Of a DNA stretch of 39,635 bases, positions 15,348-23,886 are shown one piece after another; the first letter of the stretch is position 1; each line of letters begins with the position of its first letter. The notes below the pieces were generated by a model. The model did no database searches, had not been told where the DNA came from, and saw only the letters and a program-made list of their open reading frames with translations. The position numbers and the translations under genes were made by a program. The DNA comes from an uncultured Methylobacter sp. Lineage in GTDB: Bacteria; Pseudomonadota; Gammaproteobacteria; Methylococcales; Methylomonadaceae. The DNA lies in contig CAILCX010000081.1 of the NCBI GenBank assembly GCA_903832775.1, forward strand, positions 1-39,635. The letters are read 5' to 3'.

Positions 15348-15413
15348 CTACGTTACATAATTCCAAACTGTCAGGCATTCAGCTTACTTTTAGGAGAGCT
15401 ATCTTCAAAACTC

Positions 15414-15442
15414 ATCATTCCTGCACCGAATGCAGGGATGAT
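15414..15442 (+). other. strong hairpin downstream of SQR
   Basis: A 12-base stem, ATCATTCCTGCA with TGCAGGGATGAT, has one U-G pair in RNA and a five-base CCGAA loop. It sits in the 146-base gap between SQR and the DUF599 gene and has no following T tract. It could protect the 3' end of the dioxygenase-SQR message or act as a partial terminator that lowers expression of the next gene. Confidence 0.5.
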
Positions 15443-15493
15443 GCCTAAAACTGTCTCAATCAAAACCACCACGACAAAACAGGAACCCAATAC

Positions 15494-16165
15494 ATGAAAT
15501 ACGACATCATGGCCTTTATGCTTAGCTGTCTAATGATATTGATTTATTATCTCTATCTGGCCAGGCGCACCCGCCGTGCCCCAGATTCCAGAGTTCACTC
15601 GCTAAACTACAGCGTTCGTGAACGCTGGGTAAAAATGATCATGAACAGCGATAAAATGGATATTTTGGCTGTTCAGACCTTGCGCAACTCGGTAATGGCA
15701 GCGAACTTCATGGCCTCGACCGCGATATTGCTGATTATCGGAACCTTGAATATCAGCGAAAGAATCGGACAATGGATGCTCACCTGGCATCTCAATAGTG
15801 TATCGGAAAACTTTTCCACCGAATTGTGGCAAATAAAGCTATGTTTATTAATGCTGGATTTTTCTATCGCGTTTTACTGTTTTTCAATGGCAATCCGCTT
15901 CTTTAATCATGTCGGTTATATGATTAATCTGCCCGTCGATAAAGCAACTGACGACTGCCTATATAAACAAACCTGCGTTTATTTAAACCGGGCCGGTGGT
16001 TATTATTCTTATGGCACACGCACTTTCTTTTTTAGCCTCCCGCTCATTATGTGGTTTTTCGGACCCTATTTTTTGGTGCTGGCGACCTTGGGACTTCTCC
16101 TGGGACTTGCCCGACTGGACAAAATGCCAAATTGGGCGCTTTCGACAAAATCGCCTAAATCTTAA
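15494..16165 (+). CDS. DUF599-family inner-membrane protein
   Basis: A 223-residue membrane protein with about four hydrophobic segments (about 5-22, 72-90, 110-135, 175-205). It follows the DUF599 pattern: an N-terminal helix, RERWVKMIMNSDKMDILAVQTLRNSVMAANFMASTAILLI, then FFNHVGYMINL and FFFSLPLIMWFFGPYFLVLATLGLL. The biochemical function of this family is unknown. AGGAA precedes the ATG by 10 bases. The gene lies downstream of SQR on the same strand, separated by a hairpin, and may be a weakly read-through third gene of the sulfide operon. A role linked to sulfur oxidation or to electron transfer at the membrane is only a guess from position. Confidence 0.82.
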   Translation: MKYDIMAFMLSCLMILIYYLYLARRTRRAPDSRVHSLNYSVRERWVKMIMNSDKMDILAVQTLRNSVMAANFMASTAILLIIGTLNISERIGQWMLTWHLNSVSENFSTELWQIKLCLLMLDFSIAFYCFSMAIRFFNHVGYMINLPVDKATDDCLYKQTCVYLNRAGGYYSYGTRTFFFSLPLIMWFFGPYFLVLATLGLLLGLARLDKMPNWALSTKSPKS

Positions 16166-16191
16166 GTCCGTTTTTCTTCTTTGTATGCTTT

Positions 16192-16209
16192 CCGAATAGG
16201 CTTATTCGG
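16192..16209. terminator. short hairpin after the DUF599 gene
   Basis: CCGAATA and TATTCGG form a perfect 7-base stem around a GGCT loop, 27 bases after the stop codon. The flanking CTTTCC and GGAAAG can add an outer stem. The T tract downstream is weak, so termination efficiency is uncertain. It marks the likely end of the sulfide-oxidation transcript before the efflux operon. Confidence 0.45.
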
Positions 16210-16288
16210 CTTTATGGAAAGTGATTTTGCTTGTTAAATCTGTTCACGACATACCCTGATAAATGATAGCTTTACTATAAGGTACCGC

Positions 16289-17668
16289 ATGTTTAAAAAG
16301 CCCAACGAAATACTGGCGCTCAATCTGTTTGTTGTGCTTATGCACTTCAGTTTACCGGTTATGGCAAATGAATCCAGTCCGCCTAACATTCTGGCTAAAA
16401 CCGCTCCAATCCATTCATTCACGCTAACTCAGGCCATCGAGTTTGCTCTTAGTAACAATCCTGACTTACAAATTGCAAGCGAACGGATTGCACAAGCTGA
16501 GGCGAATTTAGGCGTTGCGCTGTCCGTTTTCTATCCGGAAATTAGTGCCAAAGTCGGTTATGAAGATTCCAATAATCCGTCTCATGTTTTTTCAATGCTC
16601 GTTTCGCAACGCCAATACGGTGCCAATCAGAATATTAACAACCCGGGTTATTACCAAGACTTTCGACCCGAAATAACCGGAAAACTCTCACTGTTCCGTG
16701 GCGGTCAGGATTATCAAAACAGTAAAGCAGCGGAATTGGGTATTAGCGCTGCCGAATATGAACACTCGTCAATACGCAACGCATTGATTCAAGCGGTGAC
16801 TGCCTCGTATTATGCATACCTGGGCGCCTTGGAAGCGCACAAGGTCGCACAAGAATCAATTTCGGCGCTTGATAGCGAACTGACTCAGACCCGTCAACAA
16901 TACTCCGCCGGCACCGTTCTTAAAGCGGATGTGTTATCGCTGGAGGTAAAATCAGCCGAAGCACAAGATGCAGAAATCCGTGCCGGGCATGGCATCGAAC
17001 TGGCTCAACTCGGTATCGCTAACTTACTGGGCCTATCAACCGACCAAACCTTTTCTGTCGCCTCGGAAACCTTATTAACCAAACCTGTTTTATCTGCATC
17101 GTTTAAAGACTTACTAAATCAGGCACTGCTCCAACGTCCGGAACTTAAAGCTGCCGCTAACCAGATAGAAATCAGGCAACACCAATTATTAAGTGAACAA
17201 GGCGCTTATCTTCCCAAAGCAGATGCTTATGTGAGTTACGGACAAGACAGCAAAACACCAGGCTTCTCAAGTCAAAAAGAAAATGTCACCGCTGGCGTTA
17301 CCGTTGAAATGGCTTTATTTTCTGGCTTACAGACCCAGAACCGCGTCTCGTCAGCTCAACGAAAAGTCGCTGAAGCGATTGAACTGGAACGAAAAACAAA
17401 ACTGGCTATTGAACAGGAAGTCAAAACATCCTTGATTAAACTGGACGAAGCCTTGGCTCGCATACGCGTCACTGAAACCTCCGTGACTGCCGCAAATGAA
17501 GTTTTAAGATTAATCAATGAACAACGGCGCGCCGAAACAGTAACGGTCACCCGTTACATCGAAGCCGAAGTTGCCAGAAATAAAGCCCGCGCCAACATCA
17601 TTGCAGCCCACTACGAAGCACTGAGCGCTGAAGCCGCTTTGAAAAAAGCACTCGGCGATTGGAAATAA
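16289..17668 (+). CDS. TolC-family outer-membrane efflux channel
   Basis: A 459-residue outer-membrane factor. A signal peptide ends near VMA at 26. The mature part has the two internally similar OEP halves: LTQAIEFALSNNPDLQIA at the start of the first, and LLNQALLQRPELKAAANQIE at the start of the second, each with long heptad-rich helices. AAGG lies 8 bases before the ATG. It is the first gene of a three-gene exporter operon, with 10 bases to the adaptor gene, whose ATG in turn is preceded by AAAGGA. It should form the channel for the RND pump encoded downstream. The substrate cannot be deduced. The position directly after the sulfide-oxidation genes is noted, but a hairpin intervenes. Confidence 0.93.
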   Translation: MFKKPNEILALNLFVVLMHFSLPVMANESSPPNILAKTAPIHSFTLTQAIEFALSNNPDLQIASERIAQAEANLGVALSVFYPEISAKVGYEDSNNPSHVFSMLVSQRQYGANQNINNPGYYQDFRPEITGKLSLFRGGQDYQNSKAAELGISAAEYEHSSIRNALIQAVTASYYAYLGALEAHKVAQESISALDSELTQTRQQYSAGTVLKADVLSLEVKSAEAQDAEIRAGHGIELAQLGIANLLGLSTDQTFSVASETLLTKPVLSASFKDLLNQALLQRPELKAAANQIEIRQHQLLSEQGAYLPKADAYVSYGQDSKTPGFSSQKENVTAGVTVEMALFSGLQTQNRVSSAQRKVAEAIELERKTKLAIEQEVKTSLIKLDEALARIRVTETSVTAANEVLRLINEQRRAETVTVTRYIEAEVARNKARANIIAAHYEALSAEAALKKALGDWK

Positions 17669-17678
17669 AGGAATACCC

Positions 17679-18752
17679 ATGACACATAACACACAAAAAA
17701 TCCTCAGTATTTTGGTTGCAGTTTTAACGCTGATTTTACTGCTACTCTATATGCAAGGCAGCTTCGTCGCTAAAGTCGCACCAGGAACTGTTGCAGATAC
17801 TCAGGCTAAAGCTCTTCCCCCAAGTACGACGTCTGAAGTTGAAACAAAAACAGTGGATGATGTTTTGTTATGGCCAGGCACTGTTCATTCGCTGACTGTT
17901 ACCAACATAGCCGCCAAACTCACCGCACGAATCATCGAAATCAAGGTTAAAGCCGGTGATCACGTCAAAAAAGGAGATATAGTCGCCCGACTTGATGAGC
18001 GCAATATTCAGGCAAAAGAACACCAAGCCCTCGCCGAAGTTGACAGTGCAAACGCACAGGAAAACCGCTCCAAAGCTGATCAGCAACGTATTGGCGCTTT
18101 GTACGAAAAGGAAGCCGCGACCCGTGAAAATTTCGATGCCGTTGTTGCCCGAGCCAAAGAAGCTCAGGCCCTAACCCGACTGGCCTTAAGCCGACTCAAT
18201 GAAGTTCGAAGCTATCTGGAAGACACCACCTTACGCGCACCGTTTGATGGTCTTATTGTGCGTCGATTTAAAGAATCCGGCGACATGACTCTACCGGGCG
18301 AAACAGTGGCCACTCTTCAAACACCTCGGGGTTTAAGACTTGAAGCTGAAGTACCGGGCAATTGCGCAAGTCGCTTAACGCCAGGCATGGCCGTCAAGGT
18401 TCGTATAGATACTCTAAAAACAATCAGCATGGCACACATCGATGAAATCACCCCGGAACTAGATCCACAAACCGGCACCCAATTGGTTAAAGTCGTTTTG
18501 CCACAGCTGGAGGGCTTGCAGCCCGGTTATTTCGGTTGGCTGGAACAGGCTTGCGCACAACATGAAGCTCTATTGATTCCGGTCAGCGCCATCATTCATA
18601 TCGGCCAACTCGAAGCCGTCAAAGTACTGACAGCCGGTAAAATCCTCATGCGGCATATCCGTAGCGCCAAGACCTTTGGTCAGCAGATTGAGGTCATCTC
18701 TGGTTTGCACGCTGGTGAAACCGTTATTACTGACCCACAGACACAGCCATGA
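17679..18752 (+). CDS. RND efflux periplasmic adaptor (membrane fusion protein)
   Basis: A 357-residue HlyD/AcrA-type adaptor with an N-terminal membrane anchor (about 8-25) and no lipobox. The biotinyl-lipoyl-like halves are visible as IIEIKVKAGDHVKKGDIVARLDE and LRAPFDGLIVRRFKESGDM, bracketing an alpha-helical hairpin (about 105-175, LAEVDSANAQENRSKADQQR). Beta-barrel and membrane-proximal segments follow (LRLEAEVPGNCASRLTPGM). It links the inner-membrane pump to the TolC-like channel. Its last codons overlap the pump gene by 4 bases, which supports coupled translation and a fixed ratio. Confidence 0.92.
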   Translation: MTHNTQKILSILVAVLTLILLLLYMQGSFVAKVAPGTVADTQAKALPPSTTSEVETKTVDDVLLWPGTVHSLTVTNIAAKLTARIIEIKVKAGDHVKKGDIVARLDERNIQAKEHQALAEVDSANAQENRSKADQQRIGALYEKEAATRENFDAVVARAKEAQALTRLALSRLNEVRSYLEDTTLRAPFDGLIVRRFKESGDMTLPGETVATLQTPRGLRLEAEVPGNCASRLTPGMAVKVRIDTLKTISMAHIDEITPELDPQTGTQLVKVVLPQLEGLQPGYFGWLEQACAQHEALLIPVSAIIHIGQLEAVKVLTAGKILMRHIRSAKTFGQQIEVISGLHAGETVITDPQTQP

Positions 18753-21700
18753 GTGATTTGCCCCTTGAGCCGAAACGTGGTTTGACGACCAGGATTGTCA
18801 AACTCTTTACGATGTCACAACTGTCCATTCTGTTTCTGATCATCTCTTTGCTGGCCGGTGCCGCTGCACTGATACTTACGCCTCGTGAAGAAGATCCGCA
18901 GATTGTGGTACCGGTAATGGATGTATTCATCCATTACCCCGGCGCCTCCAGTGAAGAAGTCGAAAAACTGGTTGCCACACCTCTGGAGGTTTTACTCACA
19001 CAAATTGATGGTGTCGAATACGTTTATTCAGTCTCCAAACCTGGCCTAGCGGTCGTTACGGTGCGCTATTTGGTCGGCGAGGAACGCGAAAATAGTCTGG
19101 TTAAAACGTGGGACAGAATGATGTCCAATCAACAGTTGATTCCAGCCGGTGTAAGTAACTGGACAGTTAAGCCTGTTGAAATCGATGACGTGCCCATTGT
19201 GTTGCTGACGCTCTCAGCCCAAAACAATAGTTACGATTCAATGGTTTTACGCCGATTTGCCGATGAAATGATAAGCTCGCTCAGAAGTGTCGCGGATGTC
19301 GGTAAAAGCTGGGTAGTCGGTGGCGAACATCGCCGCATTTCAGTATATCCGGATCCCGCACGTCTTGCCGCCTTTAGCATAAGCTTTGCTGAAATTAGCC
19401 AGGCGCTAAGCACAGCCAATGTGAATCTGCAAGCCGGGCACTTTGAACAAGGCAACCGGGAGTTTCAGCTCGAAGCAGGCCCGCAATACAGTAACGCCGA
19501 TGAAGTTGCTGCGACCGTCATCAAAAGTGCTGACGGTAAGCCGGTTTATCTGCGCGATATTGCCCGAGTTGAAGACGGTCCGGCTGATGTTGATCATTAC
19601 ACCCGCATTGGTTTTGGCCCCGGCGTGAATAACATGCCAACCATTGGTAACGCCACCGGCCAACAGGCACACGCTGGTGAAGAACGTCAAATGGTCACCC
19701 TTGCTATTGCCAAACGTAAAGGCAGTAATGCCGTAAAGGTTGCCGAAGCTGTCATTGCAAGCGCCGAAAAAATGCGCGGCACCTTAATTCCCGATGACAT
19801 CTTGATGACCATCAGCCGAGACTATGGTGAAACGGCGAATCACAAGGTTAACGAACTGGTAAAACACTTAAGTTTTGCAATCGTGATTATCGTGGTGCTA
19901 CTGGCTTTCTCGCTGGGTCTGAAAGAATCGTTCATCGTCTCCATCGCCGTGCCGATGACGCTGGCCCTGACCTTATTATTCGACTATCTTTCAGGTTACA
20001 CCATTAACCGTGTAACACTGTTCGCCTTGATTTTATCGCTGGGTTTACTGGTTGACGACCCGATAGTCGATGTCGAAAACATCCATCGCCACTATAAACT
20101 GCGTAAGGAATCGCCACTTAACGCACTACTGACTGCGGTTGACGAAGTCAGACCACCAACCATTCTGGCCACTTTTGCGGTTATTGTTTCATTCCTGCCA
20201 ATGTTTTTTATCACCGGCATGATGGGGCCTTATATGGCACCCATGGCCTTTAACGTACCAATTGCGATGCTTGTATCTTTGGTGGTCGCTTTTACCGTGA
20301 CACCTTGGGCCAGCTTCAAGCTGTTGCAAAGCGAATATCACAGCCATGACAATGAAGCACCGTTCGAGCTTAAACAAACTTTTATTTATAAGATGTACCG
20401 TGCCGCACTAGGACCCTTACTGGCAACATCAGGACGCGCGAAACTGTTTTTGCTGGTGGTCTTTATCGCCTTTGTCGGATCGACAATGCTGGCGGTCACT
20501 CGCGCCGTGCCACTTAAGCTATTACCGTTTGACAACAAAAACGAACTGCAGCTATTGATAGACATGCCGCGTGGCAGTACACTGGAACAAACCGATGAAG
20601 TAGCCCATGCCTTGGGCAATTATCTGTCCACTCTCAATGAAGTCACCGATTACGAAACCTATACCGGCCTGGCCTCACCGATGGATTTTAACGGTATGGT
20701 TCGTCACTATTATTTGCGTAGCGGGGGTTATGTCGGCGATATTCGCGTCAATCTACTGCCTAAAGATAAACGCGGGCAACAATCTCACGAAATCGCATTA
20801 CGGATTCGACCTGAAATCGAGCGATACGGAAAACTTTATGGTGCCAATCTTAAAATTGTTGAGTTACCGCCCGGTCCTCCGGTTCTTTCAGGGCTGGTCG
20901 CCGAAATCTATGGCCCTGCAGAAGCGACTTTAGATAGTTTGATAGCTGTCTCTAAACGCGTAAGAGCCGACATGGAGAAAACCGAAGGCGTGGTGGATGT
21001 TGACGACTATTCTGAAACAGCGCATGACAAAATTCACTTCCAACTGAATCGTGAAAAATCGGCGTTAGCGGGAGTTACTGTTGCCCAGGTTGCCGAAGCC
21101 TTGAATATCAGCGTCTCCGGTAAAGTCGTTGGCACAGTTCATCTTGCCAGCGAACGTCAACCGCTGGAAATCAGCTTGCAACTACCAAGAGAACTACGTT
21201 CTTCTATTGCAGATTTATTGGCCTTACGTGTTAAATCCGATAAAGGTTCGATGGTTCCGCTCAGTGAATTGGGTACCGCTTCGCATGAAGTTGAAGATCA
21301 GCCCATTTATCACAAAAATCTGCACCGGGTAAATTATGTCATTGCCGAAATGGCGGGGCGAAGTCCGGTTGAAGCGGTTTTCGACTTGAATGCTACGATG
21401 GCCGCACATCCCTTGCCGACCGGCTATCGTGCGAACTTGGCCGGAGAAGGTGAATGGAAAATCACCGTCGATGTGTTTCGTGATTTAGGTCTGGCCTTTG
21501 CGGCTGCGTTGCTTATGATCTATGTACTGCTGGTAGGACAGACCGGTTCGTTGACCGTGCCATTGGTGATGATGATTGCCATTCCCCTGACCGTTATCGG
21601 TATCATGCCCGGCTTTTGGTTACTTAATCTGTTCATGGCCGACCCGATTGCCGGTTATCCCAATCCGGTTTATTTTACCGCCACCGCCATGATCGGCATG

Positions 21701-21997
21701 ATTGCGCTTGCCGGTATCGTGGTGCGAAATTCAATTATATTAATCGATTTTATCGAACGCATTCGTGCCCGCGCCGAAGTGACACTGGCAGAAGTTTTGA
21801 TTGAAGCCGGAGCGATTAGGTTGCGGCCTATTTTTCTGACAGCAGGTGCCGCCATGTTCGGAGCCTTTGTGATTATCCTTGATCCAATCTTCTCAGGTCT
21901 GGCGTGGAGCTTTATTTTTGGTATTTTTGCCTCAACTTTGTTTTCCTTACTGGTAATTCCGGTGGTTTATTTTTTGATTAACGATAAAAGGAACTGA
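18749..21997 (+). CDS. RND efflux pump, inner-membrane permease (HAE1-like)
   Basis: A 1082-residue AcrB-type proton-driven exporter with 12 expected membrane segments and two large periplasmic loops. LSLGLLVDDPIVDVENIHRH in the fourth segment holds the paired proton-relay aspartates (Asp436, Asp437). The N-terminal REEDPQIVVPVMDVFIHYPGAS is typical of a subgroup found in many proteobacteria, distinct from both AcrB itself and the CusA/CzcA metal pumps. The second half has AALLMIYVLLVGQTGSLTVP and ALAGIVVRNSIILIDFIE. The first periplasmic loop carries an extra glycine-rich stretch (about 290-310). It completes the operon with the adaptor and outer-membrane channel. Substrate unknown; drugs, lipids or sulfur metabolites are all possible. 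Confidence 0.93.
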   Translation: MSDLPLEPKRGLTTRIVKLFTMSQLSILFLIISLLAGAAALILTPREEDPQIVVPVMDVFIHYPGASSEEVEKLVATPLEVLLTQIDGVEYVYSVSKPGLAVVTVRYLVGEERENSLVKTWDRMMSNQQLIPAGVSNWTVKPVEIDDVPIVLLTLSAQNNSYDSMVLRRFADEMISSLRSVADVGKSWVVGGEHRRISVYPDPARLAAFSISFAEISQALSTANVNLQAGHFEQGNREFQLEAGPQYSNADEVAATVIKSADGKPVYLRDIARVEDGPADVDHYTRIGFGPGVNNMPTIGNATGQQAHAGEERQMVTLAIAKRKGSNAVKVAEAVIASAEKMRGTLIPDDILMTISRDYGETANHKVNELVKHLSFAIVIIVVLLAFSLGLKESFIVSIAVPMTLALTLLFDYLSGYTINRVTLFALILSLGLLVDDPIVDVENIHRHYKLRKESPLNALLTAVDEVRPPTILATFAVIVSFLPMFFITGMMGPYMAPMAFNVPIAMLVSLVVAFTVTPWASFKLLQSEYHSHDNEAPFELKQTFIYKMYRAALGPLLATSGRAKLFLLVVFIAFVGSTMLAVTRAVPLKLLPFDNKNELQLLIDMPRGSTLEQTDEVAHALGNYLSTLNEVTDYETYTGLASPMDFNGMVRHYYLRSGGYVGDIRVNLLPKDKRGQQSHEIALRIRPEIERYGKLYGANLKIVELPPGPPVLSGLVAEIYGPAEATLDSLIAVSKRVRADMEKTEGVVDVDDYSETAHDKIHFQLNREKSALAGVTVAQVAEALNISVSGKVVGTVHLASERQPLEISLQLPRELRSSIADLLALRVKSDKGSMVPLSELGTASHEVEDQPIYHKNLHRVNYVIAEMAGRSPVEAVFDLNATMAAHPLPTGYRANLAGEGEWKITVDVFRDLGLAFAAALLMIYVLLVGQTGSLTVPLVMMIAIPLTVIGIMPGFWLLNLFMADPIAGYPNPVYFTATAMIGMIALAGIVVRNSIILIDFIERIRARAEVTLAEVLIEAGAIRLRPIFLTAGAAMFGAFVIILDPIFSGLAWSFIFGIFASTLFSLLVIPVVYFLINDKRN

Positions 21998-22030
21998 TGG
22001 TATCAGGTAAGAACATAAGCAAAGAAAAGT

Positions 22031-22057
22031 CCTCGATTATTTTACACTCCATCGAGG
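22031..22057. terminator. inverted repeat after the RND operon
   Basis: CCTCGAT and ATCGAGG form a perfect 7-base stem with a 13-base loop, 33 bases after the pump stop codon. No T tract follows. It may be a Rho-dependent or weak terminator, or an mRNA 3' stabiliser. It is the only structured element seen close to the end of this operon. Confidence 0.35.
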
Positions 22058-22149
22058 CTAATTGATGTTCTATAAAACAACAAACTCTAAAACTGCTGTT
22101 TGTAGACATTTAGTTCACAGTTTCAAACATTTACCGAACAACATTCAAT

Positions 22150-22178
22150 TTGACTTGAGCAGTCTTGGACGCAATACT
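22150..22178 (+). promoter_or_regulatory. candidate sigma70 promoter of the diguanylate cyclase gene
   Basis: TTGACT (22150-22155), a 17-base spacer, then AATACT (22173-22178). This matches the -35 consensus at five of six positions and the -10 at four. It lies about 90 bases upstream of the cyclase ATG and after the hairpin that ends the RND operon. Assigned by eye only. Confidence 0.4.
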
Positions 22179-22267
22179 AACAAATCGACCTTAAAATATC
22201 TTATCCCATCAAACAGAAAGTAATTGATGTTTATTGACTGCTAAAAAGAACTTATGGAGTTTTTGCA

Positions 22268-23398
22268 ATGGAGAACCATGAACTACCAGGCAAACTGGCA
22301 TTAAATGCCGAAATTGAACGTCTGAACAAAATCATTAAGACAATGATGAATCATTCAACACAGTATCACTCCCAAGAATCAGACTTTTGCACATCCTATC
22401 AAGCTGTAGCATTTGGAGATACACTAAATCAGACTTCCGATGAGAGACAGAAATTCGAGAGGGTCATTCGTAATTTACAAGAAAGCGAAGCGCTTTTTCG
22501 GCAATTGTTCGAGCGTCATAATACAGTGATGTTACTGATCGATCATGATTCTGGCACCATAGTTGACGCAAATCTTGCTGCAGCGCAATTTTATGGCTAC
22601 CCACTTCAAAGCTTGCGCGGCATGAGTGTAAACCTCATCAATGCACAACCCGAATCCGAAATTGACCAACAAAGACAGTTGGCTATTAAGGGAGACCAGA
22701 ATAAATTTTTCTTTAATCATTATTTGGCAAACGGCGAAATACGTGCGGTAGAGGTTCACATTTCGACTGTTAACTACAATGATAAGAGTCTGTTTTTTTC
22801 TATCATTCATGACATAACTGAACGTAAACAGATGGAAGATCAGATTCGCCAACTGGCGTTTTATGACACGCTGACAAATTTACCTAACCGCCGTTTACTT
22901 AATGACCGTTTAAGTCAGGCGATGGCTACCAGTAAACGCAGTGGTTATTATGGTGCCCTACTGTTTCTGGATTTAGATAATTTCAAGTCACTTAATGACT
23001 GCCATGGTCATCCGGCAGGCGATTTGCTGTTAAATAAAGCTGCGCGACGCCTCGAAAGCTGCATGCGTGAAATGGACACTTTAGCCCGCTTTGGGGGTGA
23101 TGAATTTGTAATCATGCTGGTTGAGTTAAATAAAGATAAGACCGTGTCTAAGCAACAAGCTGAAATTGTTGCAGAAAAAATACTCGCCACTTTGTCCAGG
23201 CCATACCTGTTAGCAATTAGTAGCGATGAAAAATCAGTGAGTACAATAGAGCATTGTTGCACTGCCAGCATTGGCGTAGCACTGTTTATTGATCATGAAT
23301 CAAGCCCGGATAATGTAATGCGATGGGCAGATACTGCCATGTATGAAGCCAAGGAAGCAGGTCGTAATCAGATTCGATTTTATAATCACGATAGCTAA
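22268..23398 (+). CDS. PAS-GGDEF diguanylate cyclase
   Basis: A 376-residue soluble protein predicted to make c-di-GMP from GTP. An N-terminal coiled segment (about 8-30) leads to a PAS domain (about 76-190: FRQLFERHNTVMLLIDHDSG ending IHDITERKQM). A complete GGDEF domain starts at FYDTLTNLPNRRLLNDRL and has the catalytic GGDEF at 276-280. An REMD inhibitory site lies five residues upstream, so product inhibition is expected. No EAL domain or membrane segment is present. GGAG lies 8 bases before the ATG. It stands alone between the RND operon and the aldolase gene. The PAS ligand is unknown. It is the second c-di-GMP enzyme of the window. Confidence 0.93.
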   Translation: MENHELPGKLALNAEIERLNKIIKTMMNHSTQYHSQESDFCTSYQAVAFGDTLNQTSDERQKFERVIRNLQESEALFRQLFERHNTVMLLIDHDSGTIVDANLAAAQFYGYPLQSLRGMSVNLINAQPESEIDQQRQLAIKGDQNKFFFNHYLANGEIRAVEVHISTVNYNDKSLFFSIIHDITERKQMEDQIRQLAFYDTLTNLPNRRLLNDRLSQAMATSKRSGYYGALLFLDLDNFKSLNDCHGHPAGDLLLNKAARRLESCMREMDTLARFGGDEFVIMLVELNKDKTVSKQQAEIVAEKILATLSRPYLLAISSDEKSVSTIEHCCTASIGVALFIDHESSPDNVMRWADTAMYEAKEAGRNQIRFYNHDS

Positions 23399-23886
23399 TA
23401 GCAATTCTTGAACAATATCTCTGACTTTCTGATCAAGCACATTTGTACATTTAAAGCATCTAACAACTCGGCAACCCGAAATTCGAAATGAACAATAAGG
23501 CACCAATAGCCTATTGCCGCATGAGCATCGCAAATGGATCATCCACGCTCACCACCTTCAAAATCAATGCTTTTCGATGTTGACCATTCTATAGTAAATG
23601 TTCACACCATATCCTACTATCCTAAAATCGGTAAGAGGAGCAGGTTACCCAGCATTTACCGATAATAGTAAAGCTTGATTAATCAACACATAACAAAGTA
23701 TGTGTATCCTTAGGACTTTAATATTTCTGATTAGACTCTCACTTACGTATCTCTACCAATAGTTGGAAACTGTTAAAACCCTTATATTCCAACTACACGG
23801 CTTTCTCACTGCCGGAAAATAAATCAGATCAGCCAATTCTTTGTGCCAAACAGTCAAGAAATCAAAGCCACATTCGGAGCTATATC
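23399..23886 (+). other. 488-base intergenic region before the aldolase gene
   Basis: No convincing gene is seen on either strand. AT-rich stretches and a repeated word (TACCGATAATAGTAAAG near 23660 versus AAATCGGTAAGAG near 23624) are present, but no promoter or riboswitch could be defined by eye. A GGAG ribosome site occurs just before the aldolase ATG. The length leaves room for a long leader or an unannotated small RNA. Confidence 0.5.

Noticed and set aside
23300-23542. 80-codon minus-strand frame with several cysteines (CSCGNRLL)
   Set aside because: It overlaps the end of the diguanylate cyclase gene, has no ribosome site, and the Cys spacing fits no zinc-finger family I recognise.
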